A model generated the notes under the pieces. The model was not told the DNA's origin, did not search any database, and saw only the letters and a program-made list of their open reading frames with translations. Below, piece after piece: positions 17,978 through 29,596 of a stretch of DNA of 64,000 nt. A program made the translations under genes and the position numbers. Numbering within the stretch: the stretch's first letter is position 1; each line of letters opens with the position of its first letter. Source of the DNA: UBA964 sp031382085 (GTDB taxonomy: Bacteria > Pseudomonadota > Gammaproteobacteria > Steroidobacterales > Steroidobacteraceae); the NCBI GenBank assembly GCA_031382085.1, contig JANMYM010000030.1, forward strand, positions 1-64,000. The letters run 5' to 3'.

Positions 17978-18062
17978 GCCGACGTGGTGGAATTGGTAGA
18001 CACACTAGCTTGAGGGGCTAGCGCCGCAAGGTGTGGGAGTTCGAATCTCCCCGTCGGCACCA
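17978..18062 (+). tRNA. tRNA-Leu (anticodon GAG)
   Basis: 85 bases including an encoded CCA. Acceptor stem GCCGACG pairs with CGTCGGC. The anticodon stem CTAGC/GCTAG closes a TTGAGGG loop, giving anticodon GAG (reads CUC and CUU). A long variable arm follows, as expected for tRNA-Leu, and the T arm contains GTTCGAATC. secG followed by tRNA-Leu(GAG) is also the E. coli order. Confidence 0.96.
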
Positions 18063-18071
18063 AATCTAGGT

Positions 18072-18100
18072 TTCACAGCTTCATGCTGCGCTGCTAGAAT
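18072..18100 (+). promoter_or_regulatory. Sigma-70 promoter of the nuo operon
   Basis: TTCACA (18072-18077), a 17-base spacer and TAGAAT (18095-18100) lie between the tRNA-Leu and nuoA. The discriminator is TGCGCCCC. The predicted start of transcription is about 35 bases before the nuoA ATG, so the leader is short. Confidence 0.6.
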
Positions 18101-18141
18101 TGCGCCCCGTTCGGCGCGGTCGCGCGGTGAATGGCGGTTCG

Positions 18142-18500
18142 ATGCTAACAAATTATCTTCCGGTCCTGATTTTCCTGGGCATTGCGACCGGGCTTGCCGT
18201 CGTCCTGATGCTGCTGGGCACGGCCATCGGCGGCTATTTCACACGTCAACCCGAGGACGCGGAGAAAAAATCCGCCTATGAATGCGGTTTTGAGGCCTTT
18301 GAAGACAGCCGCATGAAGTTCGACATCAGGTATTACCTGGTGGCCATCCTCTTTATCATCTTCGACCTTGAAATTGCCTTCCTGTTTCCCTGGGCGGTGG
18401 CCATCCGGGACATAGGCGCTCCGGGCCTGATTGCCATGGGTCTGTTCCTGCTCATTCTGGTCGTGGGCTTCATATACGAGTGGAAAAAGGGAGCGCTCGA

Positions 18501-18510
<10 letters not shown>
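18142..18510 (+). CDS. nuoA: NADH-quinone oxidoreductase subunit A
   Basis: 122 residues with three membrane helices (about 5-27, 63-83, 90-112). The family signature YECGFEAFEDSRMKFDIRYYL is present between helix 1 and helix 2. NuoA is a membrane-arm subunit near the quinone site of complex I. An upstream in-frame extension exists, but the hydrophobic start MLTNYLPVLIFL fits the family. Its last 10 bases overlap the start of nuoB. Confidence 0.95.
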
Positions 18511-19018
<508 letters not shown>

Positions 19019-19022
<4 letters not shown>

Positions 19023-19777
19023 GCGTCAGCTTGAGCGGTATCGCCAGGATCGAGCGCCTGGCCGCGAAAGTGCAGACGGCGCTGGGCGATCGCGTTACGC
19101 GATTGCCGGCCCTCAACGATGAGATCTGTTACGAGGTTGCCGCGGCAAATATGTTAGCTGTGGCTGCGGTGTTGCGCGACGATCCGTCGCTGCGCTTCGA
19201 GATGCTGATCGATATTGCCGGCGTCGACTATCTCGAGTACGGCGGCAGCGAGTGGCAGACCGAGTCGGCGACGCGTTCGGGATTCAGTCGTGGCGCGGCC
19301 CGCGGTCCGGCAGGCAGCGGTCATGGCGAGGCGCCCTGGGGCGGCCATCGGGCGCGCTTTGCAGTCGCCTATCAGTTGTTATCGGTTACGCATAACGAGC
19401 GCCTGCGGCTGCGTGTGTATGGCGAAGACAATGAAGATCCGATCGTCGACTCCGTGACCGGCATCTGGGCGTCGGCGAACTGGTTTGAACGCGAAGCCTT
19501 CGATCTCTATGGCATCCTGTTTCGCGGGCATGTCGATCTGCGCCGCATTCTCACCGATTACGGCTTCATCGGTCATCCGTTTCGCAAGGATTTTCCGCTG
19601 ATCGGCAATGTCGAAGTGCGTTACGACGCGACGCAGGGTCGCGTGGTGTACGAGCCTGTCACGATCGAGCCGCGCGTGCTCGTGCCCAAGACTATCCGTG
19701 ACGACCATCGCTATGATCCGGCGCTGAGCCGCCCGGCCGTCAATCGCGCAGTGCCGGGAGACGGCAAACTTGGCTGA
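19019..19777 (+). CDS. nuoC: NADH-quinone oxidoreductase subunit C
   Basis: 252 residues starting at a GTG that shares four bases with the nuoB stop (GTGA). This is the 30-kDa hydrophilic-arm subunit. The family signature runs through WFEREAFDLYGILFRGH, VDLRRILTDYGFIGHPFRKD and FPL. Between the conserved IDIAGVDYLEYG and RFAVAYQLLS there is an extra stretch of about 30 residues, rich in Gly, Ala, Arg and Ser (roughly residues 78-108). NuoC and NuoD are separate genes, not fused as in E. coli. Confidence 0.95.
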
Positions 19778-21023
19778 GATTCGTAATTTCACCTTGAACT
19801 TCGGTCCACAGCACCCGGCAGCGCATGGCGTACTGCGCCTGGTGCTGGAAATGGACGGCGAGACGATCCAGAAGGCGGATCCGCACATCGGCCTGCTGCA
19901 TCGTGCGACCGAGAAACTCGCCGAGTCCAAGGTATTCAACCAGTCGATCGGCTACATGGACCGCCTTGACTACGTTTCGATGATGTGCAGCGAGCACGCT
20001 TATGTGCTGGCCATCGAGCGTTTGTTAGGATTGCAGGCGCCGCTCAGGGCGCAGTACATCCGCGTGATGTTCGATGAGGTCACGCGCATCCTGAATCACC
20101 TGATGTGGCTGGGTGCGCACGGCCTCGATATCGGTGCGATGACGGTCTTCCTGCTGTGTTTCAAGGAACGCGAAGACCTGATGGACTGCTACGAGGCTGT
20201 GTCCGGCACGCGCATGCACGCCACCTATTACCGGCCGGGCGGCGTGTATCGCGACCTGCCGAAGGACATGCCCAGGTACCAGGCGTCGCGCTGGCGCAGT
20301 GAAAAAGACGCCGCGCGTCTCAATGAGGCACGCGCCGCCGGCCTGCTGGAATTCATTGACGACTTCACGCAGCGCTTTCCGGCCTTGATCGATGAATACG
20401 AGACCCTGTTGACCGACAACCGCATCTGGAAGCAGCGCACCGTCAACATAGGTGTGGTGAGCCCGGAGCGTGCGTTGCAACTGGGATTTACCGGACCCAT
20501 GCTGCGTGGATCGGGGATTGCCTGGGATTTGCGCAAGCAGCAACCTTACGAAGTTTACGATCGGATGCAATTCGATATTCCCGTGGGCGTGAACGGCGAT
20601 TGCTACGACCGCTACCTGGTGCGCGTGGCCGAGATGCGCCAGTCCAATCGCATCGTCAAGCAGTGCGTCGACTGGCTGAAAGCCAATCCCGGGCCCGTGA
20701 TGCTGGATGACAGCAAGGTTCGCGCGCCGCGACGCGAAGAAATGAAAGGCGACATGGAATCGCTGATTCATCACTTCAAGCTGATGACTGAAGGCTACAC
20801 CGTGCCCGCCGGCGAGACCTACGCCGCGGTCGAAGCGCCCAAGGGCGAGTTTGGCATCTACCTCGTGTCCGACGGCGCTAACAAGCCGTACCGCCTGAAG
20901 TGCCGGGCACCAGGATTTGCGCATCTCGCGTCGCTGGAGGAAATGGTCAAGGGCCATATGCTCGCGGATGTGGTCGCGGTGATTGGCACGCAGGATATCG
21001 TGTTCGGGGAGATCGACCGGTGA
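19770..21023 (+). CDS. nuoD: NADH-quinone oxidoreductase subunit D
   Basis: 417 residues, the 49-kDa subunit lining the quinone cavity. It starts at TTG (19770) inside the end of nuoC, with GGGAG 9 bases upstream, and reads MAEIRNFTLNFGPQHPAAHG, the invariant family start. Other landmarks are PHIGLLHRATEKL, YMDRLDYVSMM, HLMWLGAHGLDIGAMT and the C-terminal DVVAVIGTQDIVFGEIDR. The stop overlaps the nuoE start. Confidence 0.97.
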   Translation: MAEIRNFTLNFGPQHPAAHGVLRLVLEMDGETIQKADPHIGLLHRATEKLAESKVFNQSIGYMDRLDYVSMMCSEHAYVLAIERLLGLQAPLRAQYIRVMFDEVTRILNHLMWLGAHGLDIGAMTVFLLCFKEREDLMDCYEAVSGTRMHATYYRPGGVYRDLPKDMPRYQASRWRSEKDAARLNEARAAGLLEFIDDFTQRFPALIDEYETLLTDNRIWKQRTVNIGVVSPERALQLGFTGPMLRGSGIAWDLRKQQPYEVYDRMQFDIPVGVNGDCYDRYLVRVAEMRQSNRIVKQCVDWLKANPGPVMLDDSKVRAPRREEMKGDMESLIHHFKLMTEGYTVPAGETYAAVEAPKGEFGIYLVSDGANKPYRLKCRAPGFAHLASLEEMVKGHMLADVVAVIGTQDIVFGEIDR

Positions 21024-21565
21024 GTAACGTCCAGGTAAAAACCGCAGACGGCCAGGGGTTCGAGCCGGGCAGCGGCGACAAGGTCGCGCTGCTGACCGAG
21101 CACACCCGGCATGAAATCGATCAGTGGATCGGGCGCTTCCCGGCGGGTCGCCAGCGTTCGGCAAGTCTGTCAGCGCTGCGGTTTGCCCAGGAACAAAACA
21201 ACGGTTTTCTGACCACCGATCTGATGGACGCGGTTGCGCAGTATCTGCGCCTGCCGCCAATCCAGATTTACGAGGTCGCCAGCTTTTATTCGATGTTCGA
21301 GACGCGCCAGTGCGGGCGCCACCATGTCAGCGTCTGCACCAACATCTCCTGCTGGTTGAACGGCGGCGAAGCCATCCTCGCGCATTGCGAAAAGAAACTC
21401 GGCGTCAAGGTCGGCGAGAGCACGCCGGATTTGCGAATCTTCCTGAAGCAGGAAGAGGAGTGTCTCGCGTCCTGCACCGGCGCGCCGATGATGATGGTTG
21501 ACCATGTATTTCATGAGCACCTGACCACGGACAAGGTGGATCTGATTCTGGACGAGCTGAAATAG
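21020..21565 (+). CDS. nuoE: NADH-quinone oxidoreductase subunit E
   Basis: 181 residues, starting at GTG within the nuoD stop (GTGA). NuoE is a thioredoxin-like subunit carrying the N1a [2Fe-2S] cluster. Cys ligands are in VSVCTNISCWLNGG and EECLASCTGAPMM. The N-terminal helical part includes ALRFAQEQNNGFLT and IQIYEVASFYSMF. A longer open frame extends upstream inside nuoD and is not coding. Confidence 0.95.
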   Translation: MSNVQVKTADGQGFEPGSGDKVALLTEHTRHEIDQWIGRFPAGRQRSASLSALRFAQEQNNGFLTTDLMDAVAQYLRLPPIQIYEVASFYSMFETRQCGRHHVSVCTNISCWLNGGEAILAHCEKKLGVKVGESTPDLRIFLKQEEECLASCTGAPMMMVDHVFHEHLTTDKVDLILDELK

Positions 21566-21567
21566 CC

Positions 21568-22893
21568 ATGAGCGCAGCACTCGACAAGTGGCGTGACAAG
21601 ATGAACCTCGTGGTGTTCGCGCCGCTGCAGGACGACAAACCCTGGACACTCGATGGCTACCGGAAAAGTGGTGGCTATGAGTCCTGGAAGAAAATTCTCA
21701 CCGACAAGGTCACGCGCGAAGCGGTGATCGAGTCGGTGAAGGCGAGCGGCCTTCGCGGCCGTGGCGGCGCGGGATTTCCGACCGGCACCAAGTGGAGTTT
21801 CATGCCGCGCAATGCGCCGATGCAAAAGTACGCGGTCTGCAATTCCGATGAGAGCGAGCCCGGCACCTGTCATGACCGCGACATCCTGCGTTTCAATCCG
21901 CACTCGTTGGTCGAAGGCATGGCGATCGGCGGTTACGCGATGGGCGCGACCGTGGGCTACAACTACATCCGCGGTGAATTTCTGGCGGAGCCGGTGCCGC
22001 GTTTCGAGGCGGCGGTCAAGGAGGCCTATGCGGCCGGTTTGTTAGGCAAGAACATCCTCGGTTCGGGTGTCGATTTCGATCTGTACACGTTTGTCGGTGC
22101 GGGCGCCTACATCTGCGGCGAGGAAACCGCGCTGCTCGAGTCGCTGGAAGGCAAACAGGGCAAGCCGCGCTTCAAGCCGCCGTTCCCGGCCGCCTACGGC
22201 CTTTATGGTGCGCCGACAACGATCAATAACACGCAGAGCTATGCCTCGGTGCCCAAGATTCTGCAGAACGGTCCCGAGTGGTTCGCCAAACTCGGCGTGA
22301 CGAATTCCGGCGGCACGGCGATTTTCTCGGTAACCGGTCATGTCAACAAGGCCGGTAATTACGAGTTGCCGTTAGGTATCCCATTTGCGGACCTGCTCGA
22401 GATCGCCGGCGGCGTACGCGGCGGGCGCGGTTTGAAGGCCGTGATACCTGGCGGCTCGTCGGTCAAAGTCGTTCCCGGACCGATCATCATGGCCGCCAAC
22501 ATGGATTTCGACTCGTTGCGCGCCGCCGGTTCGTCCGTCGGTTCGGCGGCGGTCATCGTGATGGATGAGACTACCTGCATGGTGAGTGTGCTCGAACGCC
22601 TGTCGCGTTTCTACATGAGTGAGTCCTGTGGACAATGCACGCCCTGTCGCGAAGGCACAGGCTGGCTCAACCGGATGCTGAAACGGATTCTGGCCGGACA
22701 GGGCCGCATGGACGATTTACAGCTGCTGGTCGACGTGGCTAACAGAATCGAGGGTCATACGATCTGCGCGCTGGGCGACGCCGCCGCCTGGCCGGTGCAG
22801 AGTTTCGTCAAGCACTACCGGCATGAGTTCGAGTACATGATCCAGCACGGCGGCCGCAGCATTGTCGACGGCCGGACACAGGCGGCGGCCTAG
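21568..22893 (+). CDS. nuoF: NADH-quinone oxidoreductase subunit F
   Basis: 441 residues. NuoF binds NADH and FMN and holds the N3 [4Fe-4S] cluster. GLRGRGGAGFPTGTKWSFMP is the NADH loop, CNSDESEPGTCHDR follows, GAGAYICGEETALLESLEG is the FMN region, and SCGQCTPCREGTGW supplies three cluster Cys with a fourth in HTICALGDAAAWPV. It starts 2 bases after the nuoE stop. Confidence 0.97.
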   Translation: MSAALDKWRDKMNLVVFAPLQDDKPWTLDGYRKSGGYESWKKILTDKVTREAVIESVKASGLRGRGGAGFPTGTKWSFMPRNAPMQKYAVCNSDESEPGTCHDRDILRFNPHSLVEGMAIGGYAMGATVGYNYIRGEFLAEPVPRFEAAVKEAYAAGLLGKNILGSGVDFDLYTFVGAGAYICGEETALLESLEGKQGKPRFKPPFPAAYGLYGAPTTINNTQSYASVPKILQNGPEWFAKLGVTNSGGTAIFSVTGHVNKAGNYELPLGIPFADLLEIAGGVRGGRGLKAVIPGGSSVKVVPGPIIMAANMDFDSLRAAGSSVGSAAVIVMDETTCMVSVLERLSRFYMSESCGQCTPCREGTGWLNRMLKRILAGQGRMDDLQLLVDVANRIEGHTICALGDAAAWPVQSFVKHYRHEFEYMIQHGGRSIVDGRTQAAA

Positions 22894-22903
22894 GGCCTAG
22901 CAC

Positions 22904-25084
22904 ATGGCAGCGGATCCAAAAATCGTAGTTCCACCACAGCCTCCCGCGTCCGACGTTGTCAACGTCGAGGTCGACGGCAAGCCCTGCCAGGGCAAGAAAG
23001 GCGCAATGATCATCCATGTCACGGATGCCTGCGACGCCTACGTACCGCGTTTCTGTTATCACGACAAGCTGCCGATCGCAGCCAACTGCCGCATGTGCCT
23101 GGTCGAGGTCGAGAAAGCGCCCAAGCCGCTGCCGGCCTGCGCCACGCCGATCGCCGAGGGCATGAAGATCTTCACCAAGTCGCCCAACGCCATTGCGGCG
23201 CAACGCGCGACCATGGAATTCCTGCTGATCAATCATCCGCTCGATTGTCCAATTTGCGATCAGGGCGGCGAGTGCGAGTTGCAGGACCTGGCGATGGGCT
23301 TCGGGCGCGACATTTCGCGGTTCCAGGAACGCAAGCGCGTGGTGAAGGACAAGAACATCGGCCCGCTGATTTCCACCGACATGACACGCTGCATTCATTG
23401 CACGCGCTGCGTGCGCTTCGGCCAGGATGTCGCCGGCATCCAGGAACTCGGCACCACCGGCCGCGGCGAAAACATGGAGATCGGCACGTTCATTGAGCGC
23501 AGTGTTGATCATGAATTGTCCGGAAATATCATCGATCTGTGCCCGGTCGGTGCGCTGAACTCCAAGCCGTTCCGCTTCCGCGCCCGCGCCTGGGAGATGA
23601 CCCAGCACGCGCTGGTGGCGCCACATGACGGCGTTGGATCTAACATCTATGCGCATGTGTTGCGCGGGCGCCTGATGCGGGTCGTGCCGCGATCGAACGA
23701 GGCGATCAACGAAACCTGGATTTCGGATCGCGATCGATTCAGCTATGAAGGCATCTATGCGAATGATCGGCTCGCAAGCCCGATGGCCCGCGAGGGCGGC
23801 GAGTGGCGCAAGGTCGACTGGCAGACTGCGCTGACGCGTTGCGCGACCGGGCTGCGGGCGGCAGGGGCGGGCCTCGATACGCTGGTGTCCGCGTCGGCAA
23901 CGGTGGAAGAACAGTATCTTGCCGCACGATTGACGCGCGCGCTCGGATCTAACAGCATCGATCATCGCCTGCGGCAGGTGGATTTCCGTGCCGACGGCGA
24001 GGACTCGCTGCATCCGTCGCTCGGCGTGGCGATTGCCGATGTTGAAAAGCTCTCCGGCATCCTGATCATCGGCTCGGATCTGCGGATGGAACTACCGATG
24101 CTTGCGCACCGGGTCAGAAAGGCGACGCGACTTGGCGCCAAGGTTGCGTTTGTGAATCCGGCGGCCTTTGAATACCTGTTTCCGGTGACAGGCTACGTGC
24201 AGTCCTCGTTTGCCCGGCTCGCGGAAGATCTGGTCGCGGTGATTGCGGCCATGCCGGGTTCCCCGGAGCTGCCCGCCTGGCTGTACGGGCGCATCAAGGC
24301 CGCCACCGTGAATGAGCAGCATCGAGCCGCGGCCTCGGCGTTCGTCAACGGTAGCAACTGTGCGATCTGGCTCGGCGCATTGGCGATCAGGCATCCCGCC
24401 TACGCGGAGATCCGGGCGTTGGCAGTAGTGCTCGCGGGCGTCGTCGGCGCATCGTTAGGTGTGCTCGCCGAGGGCGCCAATGCGGCGGGCGCCTACCTGG
24501 CCGGCGCGGTGCCACATCGCAAGGCCGGTGGCGAAACCATTGCCAATCCAGGGCGGAATGCGGCGGCCATGCTGGCCCAACCGTCCGACGGCTATCTGCT
24601 GGTGGGTGGTGTCGAGCCCTGGCTGGACGCCGCGGGTGGCGCGGATCTCAAATTGCTGGCCGGCGCGAAATTTCTCGCGGCGATTACACCGTATGCGTCG
24701 GCTGACGTGCTGCGTGTCGCCCAGGTGTTGTTGCCCATGGGCAGCTTTGCGGAATCTTCGGGTACGTTTGTGAATCTCGAGGGTCGCTGGCAGAGCTGGG
24801 CGGGCGCGATCCCGCCACAGGGCGAGGCGCGGCCCGGATGGAAGGTCCTGCGCGTGCTGGGCAATCTTCTCAATCTGCCCGGGTTTGATTACAACAGCTC
24901 GGAGGAGGTTCGCGACGAATTGCAGAAAATCGGCGCGACCGCAGCTAACAAACCTGTCGGCGCCGAGCCGGTCGGCGCGCTGACCCGGCTGGTCGAACCC
25001 GCCGGTTACGGGTTCCTGCCGTATCGCATCGACGCCCTGACGCGCCGCGCGCCAGCCCTGCAGTCCATTCGAGTGCGGGGCTGA
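22904..25084 (+). CDS. nuoG: NADH-quinone oxidoreductase subunit G
   Basis: 726 residues, clearly shorter than E. coli NuoG (about 900) but like the shorter forms of other proteobacteria. The N-terminal [2Fe-2S] domain has VPRFCYHDKLPIAANCRMC and a later Cys. A His-Cys motif cluster region follows (LINHPLDCPICDQGGECELQ). A ferredoxin-like pair of clusters includes TRCIHCTRCVRFGQ and DLCPVGAL. The remainder is a degenerate molybdopterin-oxidoreductase fold (residues ~220-720) without an obvious cofactor role. Confidence 0.96.
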   Translation: MAADPKIVVPPQPPASDVVNVEVDGKPCQGKKGAMIIHVTDACDAYVPRFCYHDKLPIAANCRMCLVEVEKAPKPLPACATPIAEGMKIFTKSPNAIAAQRATMEFLLINHPLDCPICDQGGECELQDLAMGFGRDISRFQERKRVVKDKNIGPLISTDMTRCIHCTRCVRFGQDVAGIQELGTTGRGENMEIGTFIERSVDHELSGNIIDLCPVGALNSKPFRFRARAWEMTQHALVAPHDGVGSNIYAHVLRGRLMRVVPRSNEAINETWISDRDRFSYEGIYANDRLASPMAREGGEWRKVDWQTALTRCATGLRAAGAGLDTLVSASATVEEQYLAARLTRALGSNSIDHRLRQVDFRADGEDSLHPSLGVAIADVEKLSGILIIGSDLRMELPMLAHRVRKATRLGAKVAFVNPAAFEYLFPVTGYVQSSFARLAEDLVAVIAAMPGSPELPAWLYGRIKAATVNEQHRAAASAFVNGSNCAIWLGALAIRHPAYAEIRALAVVLAGVVGASLGVLAEGANAAGAYLAGAVPHRKAGGETIANPGRNAAAMLAQPSDGYLLVGGVEPWLDAAGGADLKLLAGAKFLAAITPYASADVLRVAQVLLPMGSFAESSGTFVNLEGRWQSWAGAIPPQGEARPGWKVLRVLGNLLNLPGFDYNSSEEVRDELQKIGATAANKPVGAEPVGALTRLVEPAGYGFLPYRIDALTRRAPALQSIRVRG

Positions 25085-25092
25085 GCGCAATC

Positions 25093-26172
25093 ATGGGCAA
25101 ACTCATCGGCGCGCTGCTCCCTGGACTGGCCCCCGAGCTGCAAGCCGCGATGGTTTCGACCGTGTGGATCCTGATAGTCACGGTGACGCTGATACTCAGC
25201 GTCGCCTTCACGACCTTGTGGGAACGCAAGGTCATCGGCTGGATGCAGCTGCGTAAGGGGCCCAATCGCGTCCGAATTTTCGGATTGTTTCCGGGCTTTG
25301 GTCAGCCATTTGCTGACGTTGTCAAGTTGCTGACCAAGGAAGTCGTCATCCCGTCGGCAGCTAACAAGGTGCTGTTCCGGCTGGCGCCGATGATTACGCT
25401 GATCCCCGCGTTTGCGATCTGGGCGGTCATGCCGCTCGATCCGAGCCTGACCCTCGCGAAAATCGACGCGGGACTGCTGTACGTGCTGTCACTGACCTCG
25501 GTGGGCGTGTACGGCATCATCATTGCAGGCTGGGCGTCGAATTCCAAGTATGCGCTGTTAGGTGCGATGCGTTCCGCGGCGCAGATCGTGGCCTACGAAA
25601 TTGCGATGGGTTTCGCGCTGGTCGGCGTCGTCATGGCGGCCGGCAGCCTGAACCTGGGTGAGATCGTCACTGGCCAGCAGGGCGGGTTGTCGCACTGGTA
25701 TTTCCTGCCGCTGCTGCCGCTGTTCGTGGTGTATGTCATTTCGGGACTCGCGGAAACCAATCGCGCGCCGTTCGACGTCGCGGAGGGCGAGTCGGAAATC
25801 GTCGCGGGTTTTCATGTCGAGTACTCGGGCATCGCGTTCGCGCTGTTCTTCCTGGCCGAATACGCGAACATGATCCTCATTTCGGGCCTGACCGCGGTAT
25901 TTTTCATGGGTGGCTGGCTCAGTCCGTTCGAGGGTTGGTCGTTACTGCGCGGCACGTTTCTGCAGTTCCTGATGGCCTCGAGCGTTGTCTGGCTGCTGCT
26001 CAAGCTGGTGTTTTTCCTGACCGCGTTCATGTGGTATCGCGCGACTTTTCCGCGCTATCGCTATGACCAGATCATGCGCCTCGGCTGGAAAGTCCTGATT
26101 CCCGTGACGCTGGTGTGGATCTTTGTCGAAGGCCTGGCGGCCTATTTCCGAATTGGACCCTGGAAGCACTGA
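25093..26172 (+). CDS. nuoH: NADH-quinone oxidoreductase subunit H
   Basis: 359 residues with about eight membrane helices. NuoH connects the quinone site to the membrane arm. Conserved family segments include WERKVIGWMQLRKGPNRV near the N-terminus, ETNRAPFDVAEGESEIVAGF in the large cytoplasmic loop, and FFLAEYANMILIS. The stop is 1 base before the nuoI ATG. Confidence 0.97.
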   Translation: MGKLIGALLPGLAPELQAAMVSTVWILIVTVTLILSVAFTTLWERKVIGWMQLRKGPNRVRIFGLFPGFGQPFADVVKLLTKEVVIPSAANKVLFRLAPMITLIPAFAIWAVMPLDPSLTLAKIDAGLLYVLSLTSVGVYGIIIAGWASNSKYALLGAMRSAAQIVAYEIAMGFALVGVVMAAGSLNLGEIVTGQQGGLSHWYFLPLLPLFVVYVISGLAETNRAPFDVAEGESEIVAGFHVEYSGIAFALFFLAEYANMILISGLTAVFFMGGWLSPFEGWSLLRGTFLQFLMASSVVWLLLKLVFFLTAFMWYRATFPRYRYDQIMRLGWKVLIPVTLVWIFVEGLAAYFRIGPWKH

Positions 26173-26173
26173 C

Positions 26174-26653
26174 ATGGCGCAGATTTGGAAAACACTGACA
26201 TTGTCGGAACTGCGCAAGGGCCTGTGGCTCACCGCGCGCACGCTGTTTCGCAAGAAATTCACCATCAATTATCCGGAAGAAAAAACCCCGCAGTCGGTGC
26301 GGTTCCGCGGCCTGCACGCTCTTCGCCGTTATCCTAACGGCGAAGAGCGCTGCATCGCCTGCAAACTATGCGAGGCCGCCTGCCCGGCACTGGCCATCAC
26401 GATAGAGTCGGATGTGGCCGCGGACGGCACGCGCCGCACGACGCGCTACGATATCGATCTGTTCAAGTGCATTTATTGCGGCTTCTGCGAGGAAGCCTGC
26501 CCGGTCGATGCGATCGTCGAAACCCGGATCCATGAATATCACATGGAAAACCGCGGCGAGAACATCATGTCCAAGGACAAGCTGCTGGCAATTGGCGAGC
26601 GCTATGACGCGATGATCGCCGCCGACAAAGCGGCCGATGCGCCATACCGTTAG
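26174..26653 (+). CDS. nuoI: NADH-quinone oxidoreductase subunit I
   Basis: 159 residues. Ferredoxin-like subunit with two [4Fe-4S] clusters (N6a, N6b). The two CxxCxxC...CP motifs are visible: ERCIACKLCEAACPALAI and FKCIYCGFCEEACPVDAI. An amphipathic N-terminal helix anchors it (KGLWLTARTLFRKKFTI). The ATG at 26174 is 1 base after nuoH; a longer frame upstream overlaps nuoH and was not used. Confidence 0.97.
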   Translation: MAQIWKTLTLSELRKGLWLTARTLFRKKFTINYPEEKTPQSVRFRGLHALRRYPNGEERCIACKLCEAACPALAITIESDVAADGTRRTTRYDIDLFKCIYCGFCEEACPVDAIVETRIHEYHMENRGENIMSKDKLLAIGERYDAMIAADKAADAPYR

Positions 26654-26674
26654 GCCGGGACGAGGGGAGACACG

Positions 26675-27292
26675 GTGCTGATCACGATTCTGTTCTGGGT
26701 GTTTGCAGCGGTGCTGGTCGCGTCGGCGCTCGGCGTCATCGTCGCGCGCAATCCGGTGCATTCCGCGCTGCTGCTGGTGCTGGCATTTTTCACCAGTGCG
26801 GCCATCTGGTTGCTGATCCAGGCCGAATTTCTGGCGATCGTGCTGGTGCTGGTGTACGTCGGCGCGGTGATGGTTCTGTTCCTGTTCGTCGTCATGATGC
26901 TGGATATCAACCTCGAAGAGGTCCGCCTCGGCTTCACGCGCTTCGCGTGGCTCGGCTGGCTGGTTGCGCTCGCCGTGATCATCGAGATCGTTGGCGTGGT
27001 CGCCGCGGTCGGATTCGGATTGGACATTGGCGCGGGCGTCGCGCCGCTGCCGGCCGGGTACAGCAACACGCGCGACCTTGGCACCCTGTTGTATACCGAC
27101 TATATCTACCCTTTGGAACTTGCTGCGATATTGCTGCTGGTCGCCATCGTCGCCGCCATCGCGCTGACCATGCGCAAGCGACCAGGGCTCAAATTGCAGG
27201 ACATCAATCGCCAGGTGTCGGTCAACGCCGCCGACCGGGTGCGCATGGTCAAGGTCGAACCCCATAGAAAAGACGAGAGACCGGCGCCATGA
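26675..27292 (+). CDS. nuoJ: NADH-quinone oxidoreductase subunit J
   Basis: 205 residues, five predicted membrane helices. GTG start at 26675 after a GAGGGGAGA ribosome site. The family core is NPVHSALLLVLAFFTSAAIW followed by AEFLAIVLVLVYVGAVMVLF, which includes the pi-bulge helix of complex I. The C-terminal ~40 residues after the last helix are charged. The stop overlaps the nuoK start (ATGA). Confidence 0.95.
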   Translation: MLITILFWVFAAVLVASALGVIVARNPVHSALLLVLAFFTSAAIWLLIQAEFLAIVLVLVYVGAVMVLFLFVVMMLDINLEEVRLGFTRFAWLGWLVALAVIIEIVGVVAAVGFGLDIGAGVAPLPAGYSNTRDLGTLLYTDYIYPLELAAILLLVAIVAAIALTMRKRPGLKLQDINRQVSVNAADRVRMVKVEPHRKDERPAP

Positions 27293-27594
27293 TTACCCTG
27301 ACGCAACTGCTGGTGTTAGGCGGCGTGCTCTTTGCCATTGCCATCGCCGGCATTTTCCTCAATCGCAAGAACGTCATCCTGCTGCTGATGTGCATCGAGT
27401 TGATGCTGCTCGCGGTCAATTTCAACTTTGTGGCGTTCTCGCGCTTTCTGAATGACATGGACGGCCAGATTTTTGTGTTCTTCGTGCTGACCGTGGCAGC
27501 CGCTGAGTCGGCGATCGGCCTCGCAATCCTCGTAGTGTTGTTCCGCGAACGGCGCAGCATCAATGTCGAAGACCTGAATACGATGAAGGGCTGA
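27289..27594 (+). CDS. nuoK: NADH-quinone oxidoreductase subunit K
   Basis: 101 residues, three membrane helices, the normal length. Conserved glutamates sit in CIELMLLAVN and AAAESAIGLAILV; these belong to the proton-transfer path of the membrane arm. Starts inside the nuoJ stop codon. Confidence 0.96.
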   Translation: MITLTQLLVLGGVLFAIAIAGIFLNRKNVILLLMCIELMLLAVNFNFVAFSRFLNDMDGQIFVFFVLTVAAAESAIGLAILVVLFRERRSINVEDLNTMKG

Positions 27595-27605
27595 GCTTGA
27601 AGTCC

Positions 27606-29591
<1,986 letters not shown>

Positions 29592-29596
29592 ACGGC

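Noticed and set aside
20025..21260. Long minus-strand open frame opposite nuoD-nuoE (about 411 residues)
   Set aside because: Antisense to conserved nuo genes and without family motifs; composition artefact.
22808..24013. Minus-strand open frame opposite nuoF-nuoG (about 401 residues)
   Set aside because: Antisense to conserved genes; no domain and no ribosome site.
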